64,000 bases of DNA from Leucobacter luti (GTDB lineage Bacteria; Actinomycetota; Actinomycetes; Actinomycetales; Microbacteriaceae), in NCBI RefSeq assembly GCF_004217175.1, contig NZ_SHKI01000003.1:186697-250696 (forward strand), in the 5' to 3' direction. Positions within the stretch are counted from its first letter, which is position 1, and each line of letters begins with the position of its first letter. A program made the position numbers and the translations under genes. Below are positions 35,492-43,767 of the stretch, piece by piece. The notes under the pieces were generated by a model that had not been told where the DNA came from, did no database searches, and saw nothing but the letters and a program-made list of their open reading frames with translations.

Positions 35492-35992
35492 ATGGAGCGC
35501 ACAGAGCAGTCGCAGCCCACCACGCCGAGTCCCAGGAAGCTGCGCTGGGGCGTGAAAGCCTCGCTCATCGCGTACGTCAGCGGGATGTCAGACGGGCACG
35601 TCGCGGCGACGCCCCCCGCGACCGTCAGCGACGACGGATTCGCCTTCCCCTCCGACCCCGCAGTCGCGGGGGAGTCAGCCCCGGCACCACTGCACTTCCG
35701 CGGCACCGTGACGCTGAGCGGGCACTCGGGGATGCTCCGGCTCGTCTTTGCCGACCCGGCAATCACGGGCGCGAACGGAGGGTGGACCCTCACCATCGCG
35801 GATCCGCACGAGCCCGGGGCGCGCCTCCCGTTCGCCTCGATCGCAGCGCTGGTGGCGGGAGCGGACGAAACCCTGCGCGGCACCGGCCTCCGCCTCACCG
35901 AGGCGGGCGCCGACCTCTTCTTCTCCGGCCCATACACCGCGGGCACCGAGCTCGACGACTTCGAGATCCGGCCGGAGCGGGGCCCCCAGTGA
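35492..35992 (+). CDS. Cytosolic HtaA-domain (heme-binding type) protein
   Basis: A 166-residue protein made of one HtaA domain: KLRWGVKASLIAYVSG, a central DDGFAF segment, then LHFRGTVTLSGHSGMLRLVFADPAI. Tyr28 and His78 fall in the two motifs that carry the heme ligands of corynebacterial HtaA proteins. Known members are secreted or wall-anchored heme scavengers. This one has no signal peptide, membrane anchor or sorting signal, so it is probably cytosolic. Its stop codon overlaps the LysR start, and it diverges from the P450 fusion. A role in heme supply to, or substrate handling for, the P450 is inference. Confidence 0.75.
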   Translation: MERTEQSQPTTPSPRKLRWGVKASLIAYVSGMSDGHVAATPPATVSDDGFAFPSDPAVAGESAPAPLHFRGTVTLSGHSGMLRLVFADPAITGANGGWTLTIADPHEPGARLPFASIAALVAGADETLRGTGLRLTEAGADLFFSGPYTAGTELDDFEIRPERGPQ

Positions 35993-36945
35993 GTGCGCGA
36001 TCCGGCATTCCGCCGTTCACGCTGCGGCAGCTCGCCTACTTCGTCGCCGCAGCAGACGTGGGGACGATCACGGGGGCGGCCGAAGCGCTGCACGTCTCCC
36101 CCTCTGCAATGTCCGACGCGATCACCGAGCTCGAAACGATTGTTGGCGAGCGGCTGTGCGTCCGCCGGCGCGCGCACGGGCTCACGCTGACCCCCGCGGG
36201 CCAGCAGCTCATGGCGCACGCTCGGCAGATGCTCTCCGAGGCCGACGAGCTCTCGCGCACCATGGGAAGCACCGCGGACGTCCTGAGCGGACCGATTGTG
36301 ATCGGCTGCTACCCCACGCTCGCGCCGCTCATCCTGCCGCCGCTGCTTCAGGAGTTCGCGAGGCTGCACCCGGCGGTCGAGCTCTCGATTCTCGAGGCCA
36401 CGCAGGATCAGCTCGCCACCGCCCTCGCCTCGGGCCGGGTCGACCTCGCCTTCGTCTACGACATGCTGGTCGCCGGAACACCCGCACGAAGCCGCCTGTT
36501 CGAGCTGCCACCCCACGTGATCCTCCCGGCGAACCATCCACTGGCGGAGCAGCCAGCGGTACGCCTGGAGGAGGTAATCGACGAGGACCTGATCCTGCTC
36601 GATGCCCCGCCGTCCAGCGAGCACACGCTCGCCGTGTTCGCCGAGCGCGGCCTGCGCCCCCGAGTGCGGCACCGCACCGCGAGTTACGAGGTGGTGCGCA
36701 CACTCGTGGCGCGCGGCCTCGGCTACGGGGTCCTCGTGTCTCGCGTAGCAAACTCCGCGAGCTACGAGGGCTTCCCGCTCGTCACGAAGCGAATTGAGCC
36801 GCCCGTGCCACCCGTGGCCGTCGAGGTGATCTGGTCGCCCGACCATCCGCTCCCCGCCCGCACGCACGCGCTGCTCGCATTCGCGCGACAGGTCAACTGG
36901 ACGGGGAGCGGGGATCATCTTGCCTCGGCGGCAGCAGCGACGTAG
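35989..36945 (+). CDS. LysR family transcriptional regulator
   Basis: A 318-residue regulator starting at GTG 35989. The winged helix spans about residues 5-65 (FTLRQLAYFVAAADVGTITGAAEALHVSPSAMSDAITELETIVGERLCVRR). The effector domain begins near 95 (GPIVIGCYPTLAPLILPPLLQEFARLHPAVELSI). It is coupled to the HtaA gene by a 4-bp overlap, so it is probably made from the same transcript and autoregulated. It is the natural candidate for TTCGG-N6-CGAA at 35475 and 38386. Its 3' end overlaps the convergent MFS gene by 31 bp. Confidence 0.88.
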   Translation: MSARSGIPPFTLRQLAYFVAAADVGTITGAAEALHVSPSAMSDAITELETIVGERLCVRRRAHGLTLTPAGQQLMAHARQMLSEADELSRTMGSTADVLSGPIVIGCYPTLAPLILPPLLQEFARLHPAVELSILEATQDQLATALASGRVDLAFVYDMLVAGTPARSRLFELPPHVILPANHPLAEQPAVRLEEVIDEDLILLDAPPSSEHTLAVFAERGLRPRVRHRTASYEVVRTLVARGLGYGVLVSRVANSASYEGFPLVTKRIEPPVPPVAVEVIWSPDHPLPARTHALLAFARQVNWTGSGDHLASAAAAT

Positions 36946-38255
36946 TCGTCCGAGCGCTCAATGAGCGGCGTGCCCCACCGTTCCCGAATGATGAGCACCG
37001 CGGCGAGCGAGATCGCCGCCATCACGGCGAGGTAGATCGACACCGATCCGATCCAGCCGGTCGACTGCTGCAGCCACGTCGCGATCGTCGGCGCAAACGC
37101 GCCGCCCAGGATCGCGCCGAGCGCGTACGAGAGCGAGACGCCCGAGTACCGCACCCGCGACGGGAAGATCTCGGCGAAGTAAGCGGCCTGTGGGCCGTAT
37201 GTGAGCCCGGTCGAGAGCATCCAGGCCGACAGCGAGATCGCGATCATGATGACGAGTTGCAAATCCACCAGCCAGAACAGCGGGAACGCCCAGAGAATCT
37301 GTAGCAGGTAGCCCACAACGTACACCTTGCGGCGGCTCTTCCAGCGATCCGAGAGCCACCCGCCGAGTAGCGTGGTCCCGGCCCACACCGCGGACGCGAG
37401 GGTGACGCAGGCGAGCACCGCCGATCGGTCCATCCCGTGCACCGTCGTGGCATACGAAAGCACGTACCCACCCGTCGACATGTAGCCCGCGGCGTTGTTA
37501 CCGGCAAACGTGAGCGCGGCGAGGAGCACGAGCCACCAGTGCTTGCGAAACAGCTCGACGAGCGGCATCCGCGAGCGCGACTTCTGCTGCTGGAGCTCCT
37601 TGAACACCGGGCTCTCCTCCACCGAGCGCCGGATCACGAAGCCGACCACCAGCATCACCACGCTCAGCAGGAAGGGGATCCGCCACCCGAACTCAAGGAA
37701 CTTCTCGGGCCCGAACGCGGCCGTGGTGAGCGCGAGCACTCCGGACGCAAGCAGCATGCCGAGCGGAACGCCGAGCTGCGGCGCCGAACCGAACAGTCCG
37801 CGCTTCTCCGTCGGCGCGTGCTCGACCGCCATGAGCGCCGCCCCGCCCCACTCCCCGCCCGCGGAGAAGCCCTGCAGGATCCGCAGCAGCACGAGCAGGA
37901 TCGGCGCGATGACGCCCGCCTGCTCGTACGTGGGAAGCACGCCGATCAGCGTGGTCGCCGCCCCCATGAGCAGGAGGGTGAGCACGAGCATCGAGCGCCG
38001 GCCCATGCGGTCGCCCAGGTGCCCCGCAACGATCGCGCCGAGCGGCCTGAACAGGAAGCTGATGCCTATCGTTGCGAACGACAGCAGCAGCGCGGACTGG
38101 GCGCCAAGCGGCTCGAAGAACAGTTGCGCAAACACGAGTGCCGCGGTGTTCGCATAGATGAAGAAGTCGTACCACTCGATCGTGGTGCCGACCATCGTTG
38201 CGAGCGCAACGCGACGACTCTCTCTTCGGCCGCTCGTGACGGGTGCGGATGACAT
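36915..38255 (-). CDS. MFS transporter, metabolite:H+ symporter (MHS) family
   Basis: A 446-residue permease with 12 predicted helices. VALATMVGTTIEWYDFFIYANTAALVFAQLFF and GHLGDRMGRRSMLV are signatures of the MHS family (ShiA, KgtP, ProP), which imports carboxylates including shikimate and aromatic acids. ATG 38255 has AAGGAG. It is next to the LysR gene and carries an upstream dyad like that of the P450/HtaA promoter, so uptake of the P450 substrate is a reasonable inference. Confidence 0.9.
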   Translation of the reverse strand: MSSAPVTSGRRESRRVALATMVGTTIEWYDFFIYANTAALVFAQLFFEPLGAQSALLLSFATIGISFLFRPLGAIVAGHLGDRMGRRSMLVLTLLLMGAATTLIGVLPTYEQAGVIAPILLVLLRILQGFSAGGEWGGAALMAVEHAPTEKRGLFGSAPQLGVPLGMLLASGVLALTTAAFGPEKFLEFGWRIPFLLSVVMLVVGFVIRRSVEESPVFKELQQQKSRSRMPLVELFRKHWWLVLLAALTFAGNNAAGYMSTGGYVLSYATTVHGMDRSAVLACVTLASAVWAGTTLLGGWLSDRWKSRRKVYVVGYLLQILWAFPLFWLVDLQLVIMIAISLSAWMLSTGLTYGPQAAYFAEIFPSRVRYSGVSLSYALGAILGGAFAPTIATWLQQSTGWIGSVSIYLAVMAAISLAAVLIIRERWGTPLIERSDDYVAAAAEAR

Positions 38256-38385
38256 ACAGACTCCTTTGTCCGGTGGGTGCGCCGCCCGGTTCGGGGCGCC
38301 GCGCGCGTGCGCTCCACGTGGTGCGCACGCCCCATCCTGTGACGCACCGCATGCACGGGTCAAACGGATTGAATCGCACAACACT

Positions 38386-38400
38386 TTCGGAGATTCCGAA
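38386..38400 (-). promoter_or_regulatory. LysR-type dyad upstream of MHS transporter
   Basis: TTCGGAGATTCCGAA is a perfect 5-bp inverted repeat with a 5-base centre. It aligns with TTCGGTATTATCGAA at 35475-35489, sharing TTCGG and CGAA at the same spacing. It lies about 130 bp before the start codon. Confidence 0.6.
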
Positions 38401-38430
38401 GAATGGGGTGGTCAATTCCGAACCCGCGCC

Positions 38431-39462
38431 CTACCCCCGCGCTTCCCGCCGGTGCAGCAGCGCGGAGCCGATCGCGAGCGCGGAGCCCACCGCCGTGTCG
38501 AGCACCCGCTCCCCCGCGGAGGCGAACGGGTCACCGCCCGCCGCCGAGCCCGTGATGAGCAGCACGAGCGGCGTGATGAACACGAGCGCGAGCGCGTAGT
38601 TGCGCACCACAACGATCTCGATCGAGAACTGCAGGGCGGTGAGGAGCAGCACCAGCGCCACCGGACTGGCCCCGAGGGGCGCGATTGCGAGGTATACGGC
38701 GGCGCCCAGCAGCGTGCCCGCCGTGCGGTGCAGCCCCCGGCCGAGTGCGTGGCTGCGTCCGGCCGCCAGGCCGACCACCGCGACCCCGGCCGACACCGTC
38801 CAGTACGCGCGATGCGGGTCAAGCCACACCACACTGATCACGGTGCCCAGCACGGCGACAACGGCGACGCGCAGCAGGAGCTCTTGCTCACCGGCGCCCA
38901 GCCACGGCCCGGGCAGCAGCGCGCGCAGGGGGCGCGCAGGCCGGGCGCGCTCCGCGCGGCGCAGCAGTGGGGTGAGCGCGACGAGGTACGAGAAGACCAT
39001 GCCGGCGAGCATCGTGAGGAGCACGGTCCCGGGTGCGCTGACCCGCTCCCCGTCGCGCACCGCGGTGATCATCCCCGAGAGGCCGTAGATCAGCACGAAG
39101 AACACGGGGCCCGGCGGGCCGAGCCGGAACGCGAACGCGAGGCCACTCACCCCCACCGCAACGACCACGAGGCCCACGGCGAGCCACAGCGGCCACGGCG
39201 CGAGCGCGACGCCCAGCGCGGCGCACGCGAACAGGGCAACCCCCACGATCGGCAGCACCTTCGCGCGCTCGCGGGCGGCGGCGCCCGCGACGAACAGTGC
39301 GAGGAACGCGCCCACCGCCGCCTGCAGGCCCAGGTCCTCGCGACCGAGCAGCGTGAGCACGGCGAGCGGGACGCCCATCGAGGCGGCGGCGCGCGTGGCG
39401 ATCCAGCCGCGGGGTGCGGGTCCGGGAGGCAGGCTGAACAGGCTCCGGATCTCGCGTTTCAC
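38431..39462 (-). CDS. FUSC-like membrane protein (possible aromatic acid exporter)
   Basis: A 343-residue membrane protein starting at GTG 39462, 17 bp after pcaC. Two blocks of about four or five helices are separated by a basic loop (LLRRAERARPARPLRALLPG), and HRAYWTVSAGVAVVGLAAGRSHALGRGLHRTAGTLLGAAVYL is the FUSC family core. AaeB, an efflux pump for hydroxybenzoates, belongs to the same family. As last gene of the pca operon it may relieve overload of protocatechuate or intermediates. No strong ribosome site is visible. Confidence 0.78.
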   Translation of the reverse strand: MKREIRSLFSLPPGPAPRGWIATRAAASMGVPLAVLTLLGREDLGLQAAVGAFLALFVAGAAARERAKVLPIVGVALFACAALGVALAPWPLWLAVGLVVVAVGVSGLAFAFRLGPPGPVFFVLIYGLSGMITAVRDGERVSAPGTVLLTMLAGMVFSYLVALTPLLRRAERARPARPLRALLPGPWLGAGEQELLLRVAVVAVLGTVISVVWLDPHRAYWTVSAGVAVVGLAAGRSHALGRGLHRTAGTLLGAAVYLAIAPLGASPVALVLLLTALQFSIEIVVVRNYALALVFITPLVLLITGSAAGGDPFASAGERVLDTAVGSALAIGSALLHRREARG

Positions 39463-39479
39463 AGAGTCAAGGATACGCG

Positions 39480-39950
39480 CTATGCCTCGCCGAGCTCGGC
39501 GAGCACCCCCTGCGCCAGCTTGAACGCCGTGTTCGCGGCCGGCACGCCGCAGTACAGCCCCGCCTGCAGGATCACCTCTGTGATCTCCGCGACCGTCAGT
39601 CCGTTGCGCCGCGCGGCACGCACGTGCATCTCGAACTCCTCGTGGTGGCCCAGCGCGATCATTGCGGTGAGCACGGCCACCGAGCGCGAGCGGCGGTCGA
39701 GGCCGGGCCGCGACCAGATATCGCCCCAGGCGGTGCGGGTGATGAAGTCTTGGAAGTCGGCGGTGAACTCGGTGGTGCCGGCGATCGCGCGATCCACGTG
39801 CGCGTCGGACAGCACCTCCCGGCGCACCGCCATGCCGCGGGCCACGCGCTCGCGGTCGCTGAGGTCGCCGCCCACCGGGCCGGCAGCGGCAGCGGCAGCG
39901 GCAGCGCCAGCGTTTGCGTTTGCCGTCGACTCGCCGCTCGCGGCGCTCAT
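39480..39950 (-). CDS. pcaC: 4-carboxymuconolactone decarboxylase
   Basis: A 156-residue enzyme that decarboxylates 4-carboxymuconolactone to 3-oxoadipate enol-lactone. The core is DRRSRSVAVLTAMIALGHHEEFEMHVRAARRNGLTVAEITEVILQAGLYCGVPAANTAF, with the conserved acidic and histidine residues. An alanine-rich N-terminus of about 25 residues precedes it. The ATG overlaps the pcaD stop codon. Many actinobacteria have PcaD and PcaC fused as PcaL; here they are separate. Confidence 0.93.
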   Translation of the reverse strand: MSAASGESTANANAGAAAAAAAAGPVGGDLSDRERVARGMAVRREVLSDAHVDRAIAGTTEFTADFQDFITRTAWGDIWSRPGLDRRSRSVAVLTAMIALGHHEEFEMHVRAARRNGLTVAEITEVILQAGLYCGVPAANTAFKLAQGVLAELGEA

Positions 39951-40732
39951 CGGGTGACCCCGCCGAAGAACTCGAGCAGCGCCGCGGCGACCGCGGCCCC
40001 CTGCTCCGCGGGCGGCTGGTGGGCGGCACCCGCGATAATCACTGACCGCGCGTCGGGCACGCCCGCGACGATCTCGTCCTGCCGCTCCGCCGGGGCCACC
40101 GTGTCTGCCTCGCCGCCGAGCGCGAGCACGGGGATTCGGATCTCGCCCAGGCGGCCCCGCAGATCGTAGCCCGCAAGCGCCTCCGCGCAACGCGCGTACC
40201 CCTCGTCCGAGGTGTTCTGCAGGACGCGCAGGATCCGGCCGGTAAGCTCGGGCTCCCGCGCAATCGACTCGGGCGCGAACCAGCTCTGCGCCGATGGCGC
40301 GACCAGCACGGAGGTGGACTGCTCGCGCACGAGGGCCGCGCGCTTCGTCCAGTGCTCACGGTCACCGAGGGACGCGGCGGACGCGAGGCTCGCCACGGCG
40401 GCGAACGTCTCGGGGTGCTGCAGCGCGAGCGTGAGGGCGAGCGCGCCGCCGATCGAGACCCCCGCGTAGAGCGCGCCGCCGACACCACCCGTGAGCTCGC
40501 GCACTCGCGCAGCGACCGCGTCGCCAAGCTCGGCCATCGAGAACGGGTGCGCGGGCACCGGCGCGGTGTCGTGCCCGGGCAGGCTGAGCAGTGTGACGCG
40601 GTACGCCGCGGCGAGCGCGGGAACCACGGGCTCCCAGATCAGCGAGCCGGTACCGAGGGAGTGGCCGAGCACCAGCAGGGGCGCGCCGGCCGGGCCAACC
40701 GGTTCGGTGAGGGCGATCTCTGGCAGTGTCAT
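39947..40732 (-). CDS. pcaD: 3-oxoadipate enol-lactonase
   Basis: A 261-residue alpha/beta hydrolase that opens 3-oxoadipate enol-lactone. The oxyanion region is VLGHSLGTGSLIWEP, the nucleophile elbow is GVSIGGALAL, and the histidine lies in GAAHQPPAEQ. ATG 40732 overlaps the pcaB stop codon; the longer open frame upstream is antisense noise inside pcaB. Gene order pcaB-pcaD-pcaC follows the reaction order. Confidence 0.93.
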   Translation of the reverse strand: MTLPEIALTEPVGPAGAPLLVLGHSLGTGSLIWEPVVPALAAAYRVTLLSLPGHDTAPVPAHPFSMAELGDAVAARVRELTGGVGGALYAGVSIGGALALTLALQHPETFAAVASLASAASLGDREHWTKRAALVREQSTSVLVAPSAQSWFAPESIAREPELTGRILRVLQNTSDEGYARCAEALAGYDLRGRLGEIRIPVLALGGEADTVAPAERQDEIVAGVPDARSVIIAGAAHQPPAEQGAAVAAALLEFFGGVTR

Positions 40733-42153
40733 GCGGGGTCCTCCGTGTGCGTGCGCGGGGGCGCTACGGCGGCGTCGACGAGACGCCCCGCGAGCCCGGT
40801 GTAGTGTGCGGGATCGAGCAGCTCGGCGACGTCGATGCCGGCCGCGGGAATCGCGGGCTCCGCGCGCAGCAGCGCGGCGAGCTGCGCGCCGTCCTCGGCG
40901 GCTGCGACGATCGCACGCACGCGCGGGGCACCGAGAACGGGGCCGAGGACGAGCGCGAGCCGCTCGGCCACGATCAACCCGCCGGTGCGGGCGAGGTTCC
41001 TGGCGGCGGCATCGGTGTCGGCCCGTAGCCCGGCGGTGAGGATCCGGGCGTGGGCCGCCGCGCCGCGGGCGAGCCGCAGCAGCTCCCGCAGCGTCGGCCA
41101 CTCGGCGTGCCAGGAGCCGTCGGGGCGCTCATCGACGGCGAGCCCGGCCGCGGCGACCAGCGTCGCCGCCAATTGCGGGGCGCGAATCGCGGCTGAGCGG
41201 ATCAGCACTGAGTGCGCGGGGTTGCGCTTCTGTGGCATTGCCGAGGAGCCGCCCCCCTCACCCTCGGCGAGCTCACCGATCTCGGTGCGACTGAGCGTGG
41301 CCACGTCCGCCGCGATCACGCCGAGCGCCGCGACCGCCTGCGCGAGGGCGTCGCCCAGCTCGGTGACCGGCCAGCGGGTCGTGTGCCACGGGGCCGCGGG
41401 TGCCGCGAGGCCGAGCTCGGCGGCGTAGGCGGCCGGGAGCGCGGCGGCCCGATCCGGGCCGCCAACCTCAACGAACGAGGCGAGTGTGCCGCCAGCGCCC
41501 CCGAGCTGCGCGGGCAGCTGGGCCACCGCGGCGTCGAGCCGCTCGACCGCGCGGGTCACCCCGCGGAGCCAGCCGCTGGCCCGGAGCCCGAGCGTGGTAG
41601 GCACCGCGTGCTGGGTGAGCGTGCGCGCGGCGACCGGGACGTCGCGGTACTCGCGGGCGAAGTGCGTGAGGCTCTCCGCGCAGCGGCGCAGATCAGCCGC
41701 GAGGAGCTCGCCCGCGGCGCGCGCGCTCAGCATGAGCGCCGAGTCGAGGATGTCCTGGCTGGTGGGGCCGCGGTGCACCCAAGGGCGCGCCGCCTCGGGG
41801 ACACCCGCGCGCAGGATCCCCACCAGCGGGATCACCGGGTTTCCGCCCGCGACGGCACCCGTGATCAGCTTTGCGAGCGGGAGTTCAGTCCACTCGCATG
41901 GTACCCCGGGGCCGCGCCAGCCGAGCGCGGCCGAGATCTCCGCGGCCGCGGTGTCCGGCGCCACCCCCACGGCCGCCCAGGCGCGGGCAAGGCCCACCTC
42001 AGCGGCCACGAGGGCCCCGGCGATCGCCGCGTCGCTCAGCTCCGCCGCGGTCCCGGTGGAGACCGGGGTGAGGAGGCCGGCGTCAAAGCCGGCCGGGGGC
42101 ACCACGCGCGCGGCACCGCCGGGCGCCTCGATCTCGCCGGCGTCAGTAGGCAA
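40729..42153 (-). CDS. pcaB: 3-carboxy-cis,cis-muconate cycloisomerase
   Basis: A 474-residue member of the fumarase/aspartase superfamily that cyclises 3-carboxymuconate. The signature GGSSAMPQKRNPAHS carries the flexible active-site loop. WVHRGPTSQDILDSALML and RTLTQHAVPTTLGLR supply the catalytic His/Thr region. The start is TTG 42153, with GAGGGAGA upstream, and it overlaps the pcaG 3' end by 11 bp. Confidence 0.93.
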   Translation of the reverse strand: MPTDAGEIEAPGGAARVVPPAGFDAGLLTPVSTGTAAELSDAAIAGALVAAEVGLARAWAAVGVAPDTAAAEISAALGWRGPGVPCEWTELPLAKLITGAVAGGNPVIPLVGILRAGVPEAARPWVHRGPTSQDILDSALMLSARAAGELLAADLRRCAESLTHFAREYRDVPVAARTLTQHAVPTTLGLRASGWLRGVTRAVERLDAAVAQLPAQLGGAGGTLASFVEVGGPDRAAALPAAYAAELGLAAPAAPWHTTRWPVTELGDALAQAVAALGVIAADVATLSRTEIGELAEGEGGGSSAMPQKRNPAHSVLIRSAAIRAPQLAATLVAAAGLAVDERPDGSWHAEWPTLRELLRLARGAAAHARILTAGLRADTDAAARNLARTGGLIVAERLALVLGPVLGAPRVRAIVAAAEDGAQLAALLRAEPAIPAAGIDVAELLDPAHYTGLAGRLVDAAVAPPRTHTEDPA

Positions 42154-42745
42154 TGAAGACGGTCTCCCTCTCGCCCTGCAGACGGATGTCGTGGGTCAGG
42201 TGCCCCGCGGGCGTTCGCGTTGCCACGAGAGTACCGCGAGCCTCCGGCGAGAGCGACGCGAGCAGCGGGTCCGCCGCGAGCGCTGCCTCGTTCTCCGGCA
42301 GGTAGATTCGGGTGTGCAGCTTGTCGGGCAGCCCGCGCGCGAACACGACCACCGCGAAGAACGGCGCCTCGCCAGACACTGAGCCCGGGTTGCGCGTCCA
42401 GAACTCGTAGTGGCCCTCGTCGGTCGTGAACGCCCGACCGAACCCGGTGAAGGTGTGGTCGTCGCGGTGGAAGCTGCCGCGTTCGCGCGGCACCGACCCG
42501 TCGGAGTCGGCGGCGAAGATCTCCACGACCGCGTCCGGGATTGGGCTCCCGGCGCCGTCGCGCACCACGCCACCGAGCACGATGGCGCCCGGGGAGTGCG
42601 GGAAGGCGACCTCGTGCTTCTTCACGGAGTCGAGCCCGAACGCGAAGAACGGCCCCACGGTCTGGCCCGGCGTGGGCTCGTGTGTCTGTGCGGGAACCTG
42701 CGCCGCGCGGTCGCCGCTCACGGCGCGGGTACGGTCGGTGCTCAT
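42143..42745 (-). CDS. pcaG: Protocatechuate 3,4-dioxygenase alpha subunit
   Basis: A 200-residue alpha chain of the intradiol dioxygenase that cleaves protocatechuate to 3-carboxy-cis,cis-muconate. It has TPGQTVGPFFAFGL, GVVRDGAGSPIPDAVVEIFAADSDG and the C-terminal PDKLHTRIYLPENEAALAADPLLASL. The alpha chain lacks the iron ligands, which are in PcaH. Its ATG overlaps the pcaH stop codon (TGATG), fitting equal synthesis of the two chains. Confidence 0.94.
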   Translation of the reverse strand: MSTDRTRAVSGDRAAQVPAQTHEPTPGQTVGPFFAFGLDSVKKHEVAFPHSPGAIVLGGVVRDGAGSPIPDAVVEIFAADSDGSVPRERGSFHRDDHTFTGFGRAFTTDEGHYEFWTRNPGSVSGEAPFFAVVVFARGLPDKLHTRIYLPENEAALAADPLLASLSPEARGTLVATRTPAGHLTHDIRLQGERETVFIAY

Positions 42746-43572
42746 CAGTGCTCCCCCTCCTCGGGCTCGAACCAGGTGGCGGCGGCGCCGTCCACCACGA
42801 TGTCGAATCGGTAGCCCATCGAGAACTCGGGCACGGTCTGGTCGTGGTCGTACGCGCCGATCAGGCGGTCGCGGTCGCGCTGGTCACGAATCGTGTTGTA
42901 GATCGGGTCGAGCGGGAACAGCGGGTCGCCCGGGAAGTACATCTGGGTGATGAGGCGCTGCGTGAACGAGCGGCCGAACACCGAGAAGTGGATGTGGGCG
43001 GGGCGCCAGGCGTTGACGTGGTTCTTCCACGGGTACGGGCCCGGCTTGATCGTGGTGAACGTGTAGCCGCCGGCGTCGTCGGTGATCGCGCGGCCGGCCC
43101 CGGTGAAGTTCGGGTCCAGGGGCGCCGGGTGCTGGTCACGCTGGTGGATGTACCGTCCGGCGGCGTTCGCCTGCCAGACCTCGATGAGCTGGTTGCGCAG
43201 CGGCCGGCCCCACGAGTCGAGGAGGCGGCCGGACACGGTGATGCGCTCGCCCTGCGGTTCACCCGTGTGCTGCAGCGTGAGGTCCGACTCGATCGCCGCG
43301 ACGTCGCGTTGCCCGTAGGCGGGCGACCACAGCTCGATCGACTCTGGGTCGACGAGTCGCGTGTCCTTCGTGGGGTGCCGCAGCAGGCTGGAGCGGTACG
43401 GCGGGAAGTTGAGCATCGTGCGCGGCAGCGTCTCGCCGGCGGCGACGCGGCGCGCGTACTCATCGTGCAGCTCGCCGATCTCGGAGGTGATCTGCGTCTG
43501 CGATGCCTGATCAGGCGCCGCAAGCAGCGATTCGGGGGCGGCCGCGGGCTCGGCCGGCGTGGGGGCGGTCAT
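42745..43572 (-). CDS. pcaH: Protocatechuate 3,4-dioxygenase beta subunit
   Basis: A 275-residue beta chain with the ferric iron site. Expected ligands lie in GPYPWKNHVNAWRPAHIHFSVFG (one Tyr and the two His) with another Tyr in GGYTF or GRYIH. GRPLRNQLIEVWQANAAGRY is the family core. ATG 43572 has GAAGGAGAG upstream. It is the first gene of pcaHGBDC plus the FUSC-like gene, 74 bp downstream of a perfect 15-bp palindrome. Confidence 0.94.
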   Translation of the reverse strand: MTAPTPAEPAAAPESLLAAPDQASQTQITSEIGELHDEYARRVAAGETLPRTMLNFPPYRSSLLRHPTKDTRLVDPESIELWSPAYGQRDVAAIESDLTLQHTGEPQGERITVSGRLLDSWGRPLRNQLIEVWQANAAGRYIHQRDQHPAPLDPNFTGAGRAITDDAGGYTFTTIKPGPYPWKNHVNAWRPAHIHFSVFGRSFTQRLITQMYFPGDPLFPLDPIYNTIRDQRDRDRLIGAYDHDQTVPEFSMGYRFDIVVDGAAATWFEPEEGEH

Positions 43573-43645
43573 CAAGCACTCTCCTTCGAGGGGTGTCCTG
43601 TCTCCGTCCAGGGTGCCAGCGCCGATCGACCCCGGCGCCGCTGAC

Positions 43646-43660
43646 TCCCACTGAGTGGGA
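43646..43660 (-). promoter_or_regulatory. Operator palindrome of the pcaHGBDC operon
   Basis: TCCCACTGAGTGGGA is a perfect palindrome around a central G. It matches TCCCATTGAATGGGA before pobA at all positions except one compensating pair, so the same regulator probably binds both. Confidence 0.8.
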
Positions 43661-43767
43661 CTGTGCGGGACGGAGCGGGACGAGGCGGGCCGGGGGGGGC
43701 GGAGCAGCACGAGGTGGGCCGGGGCGGGACGGGACCGAACCGGCGGAACCGCGCGGGAGCGCCCGCG

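Noticed and set aside
38158..39957. 599-residue plus-strand frame opposite the FUSC-like and pcaC genes
   Set aside because: Arg/His/Gln-rich composition with no recognisable domain; the opposite-strand genes are coherent.
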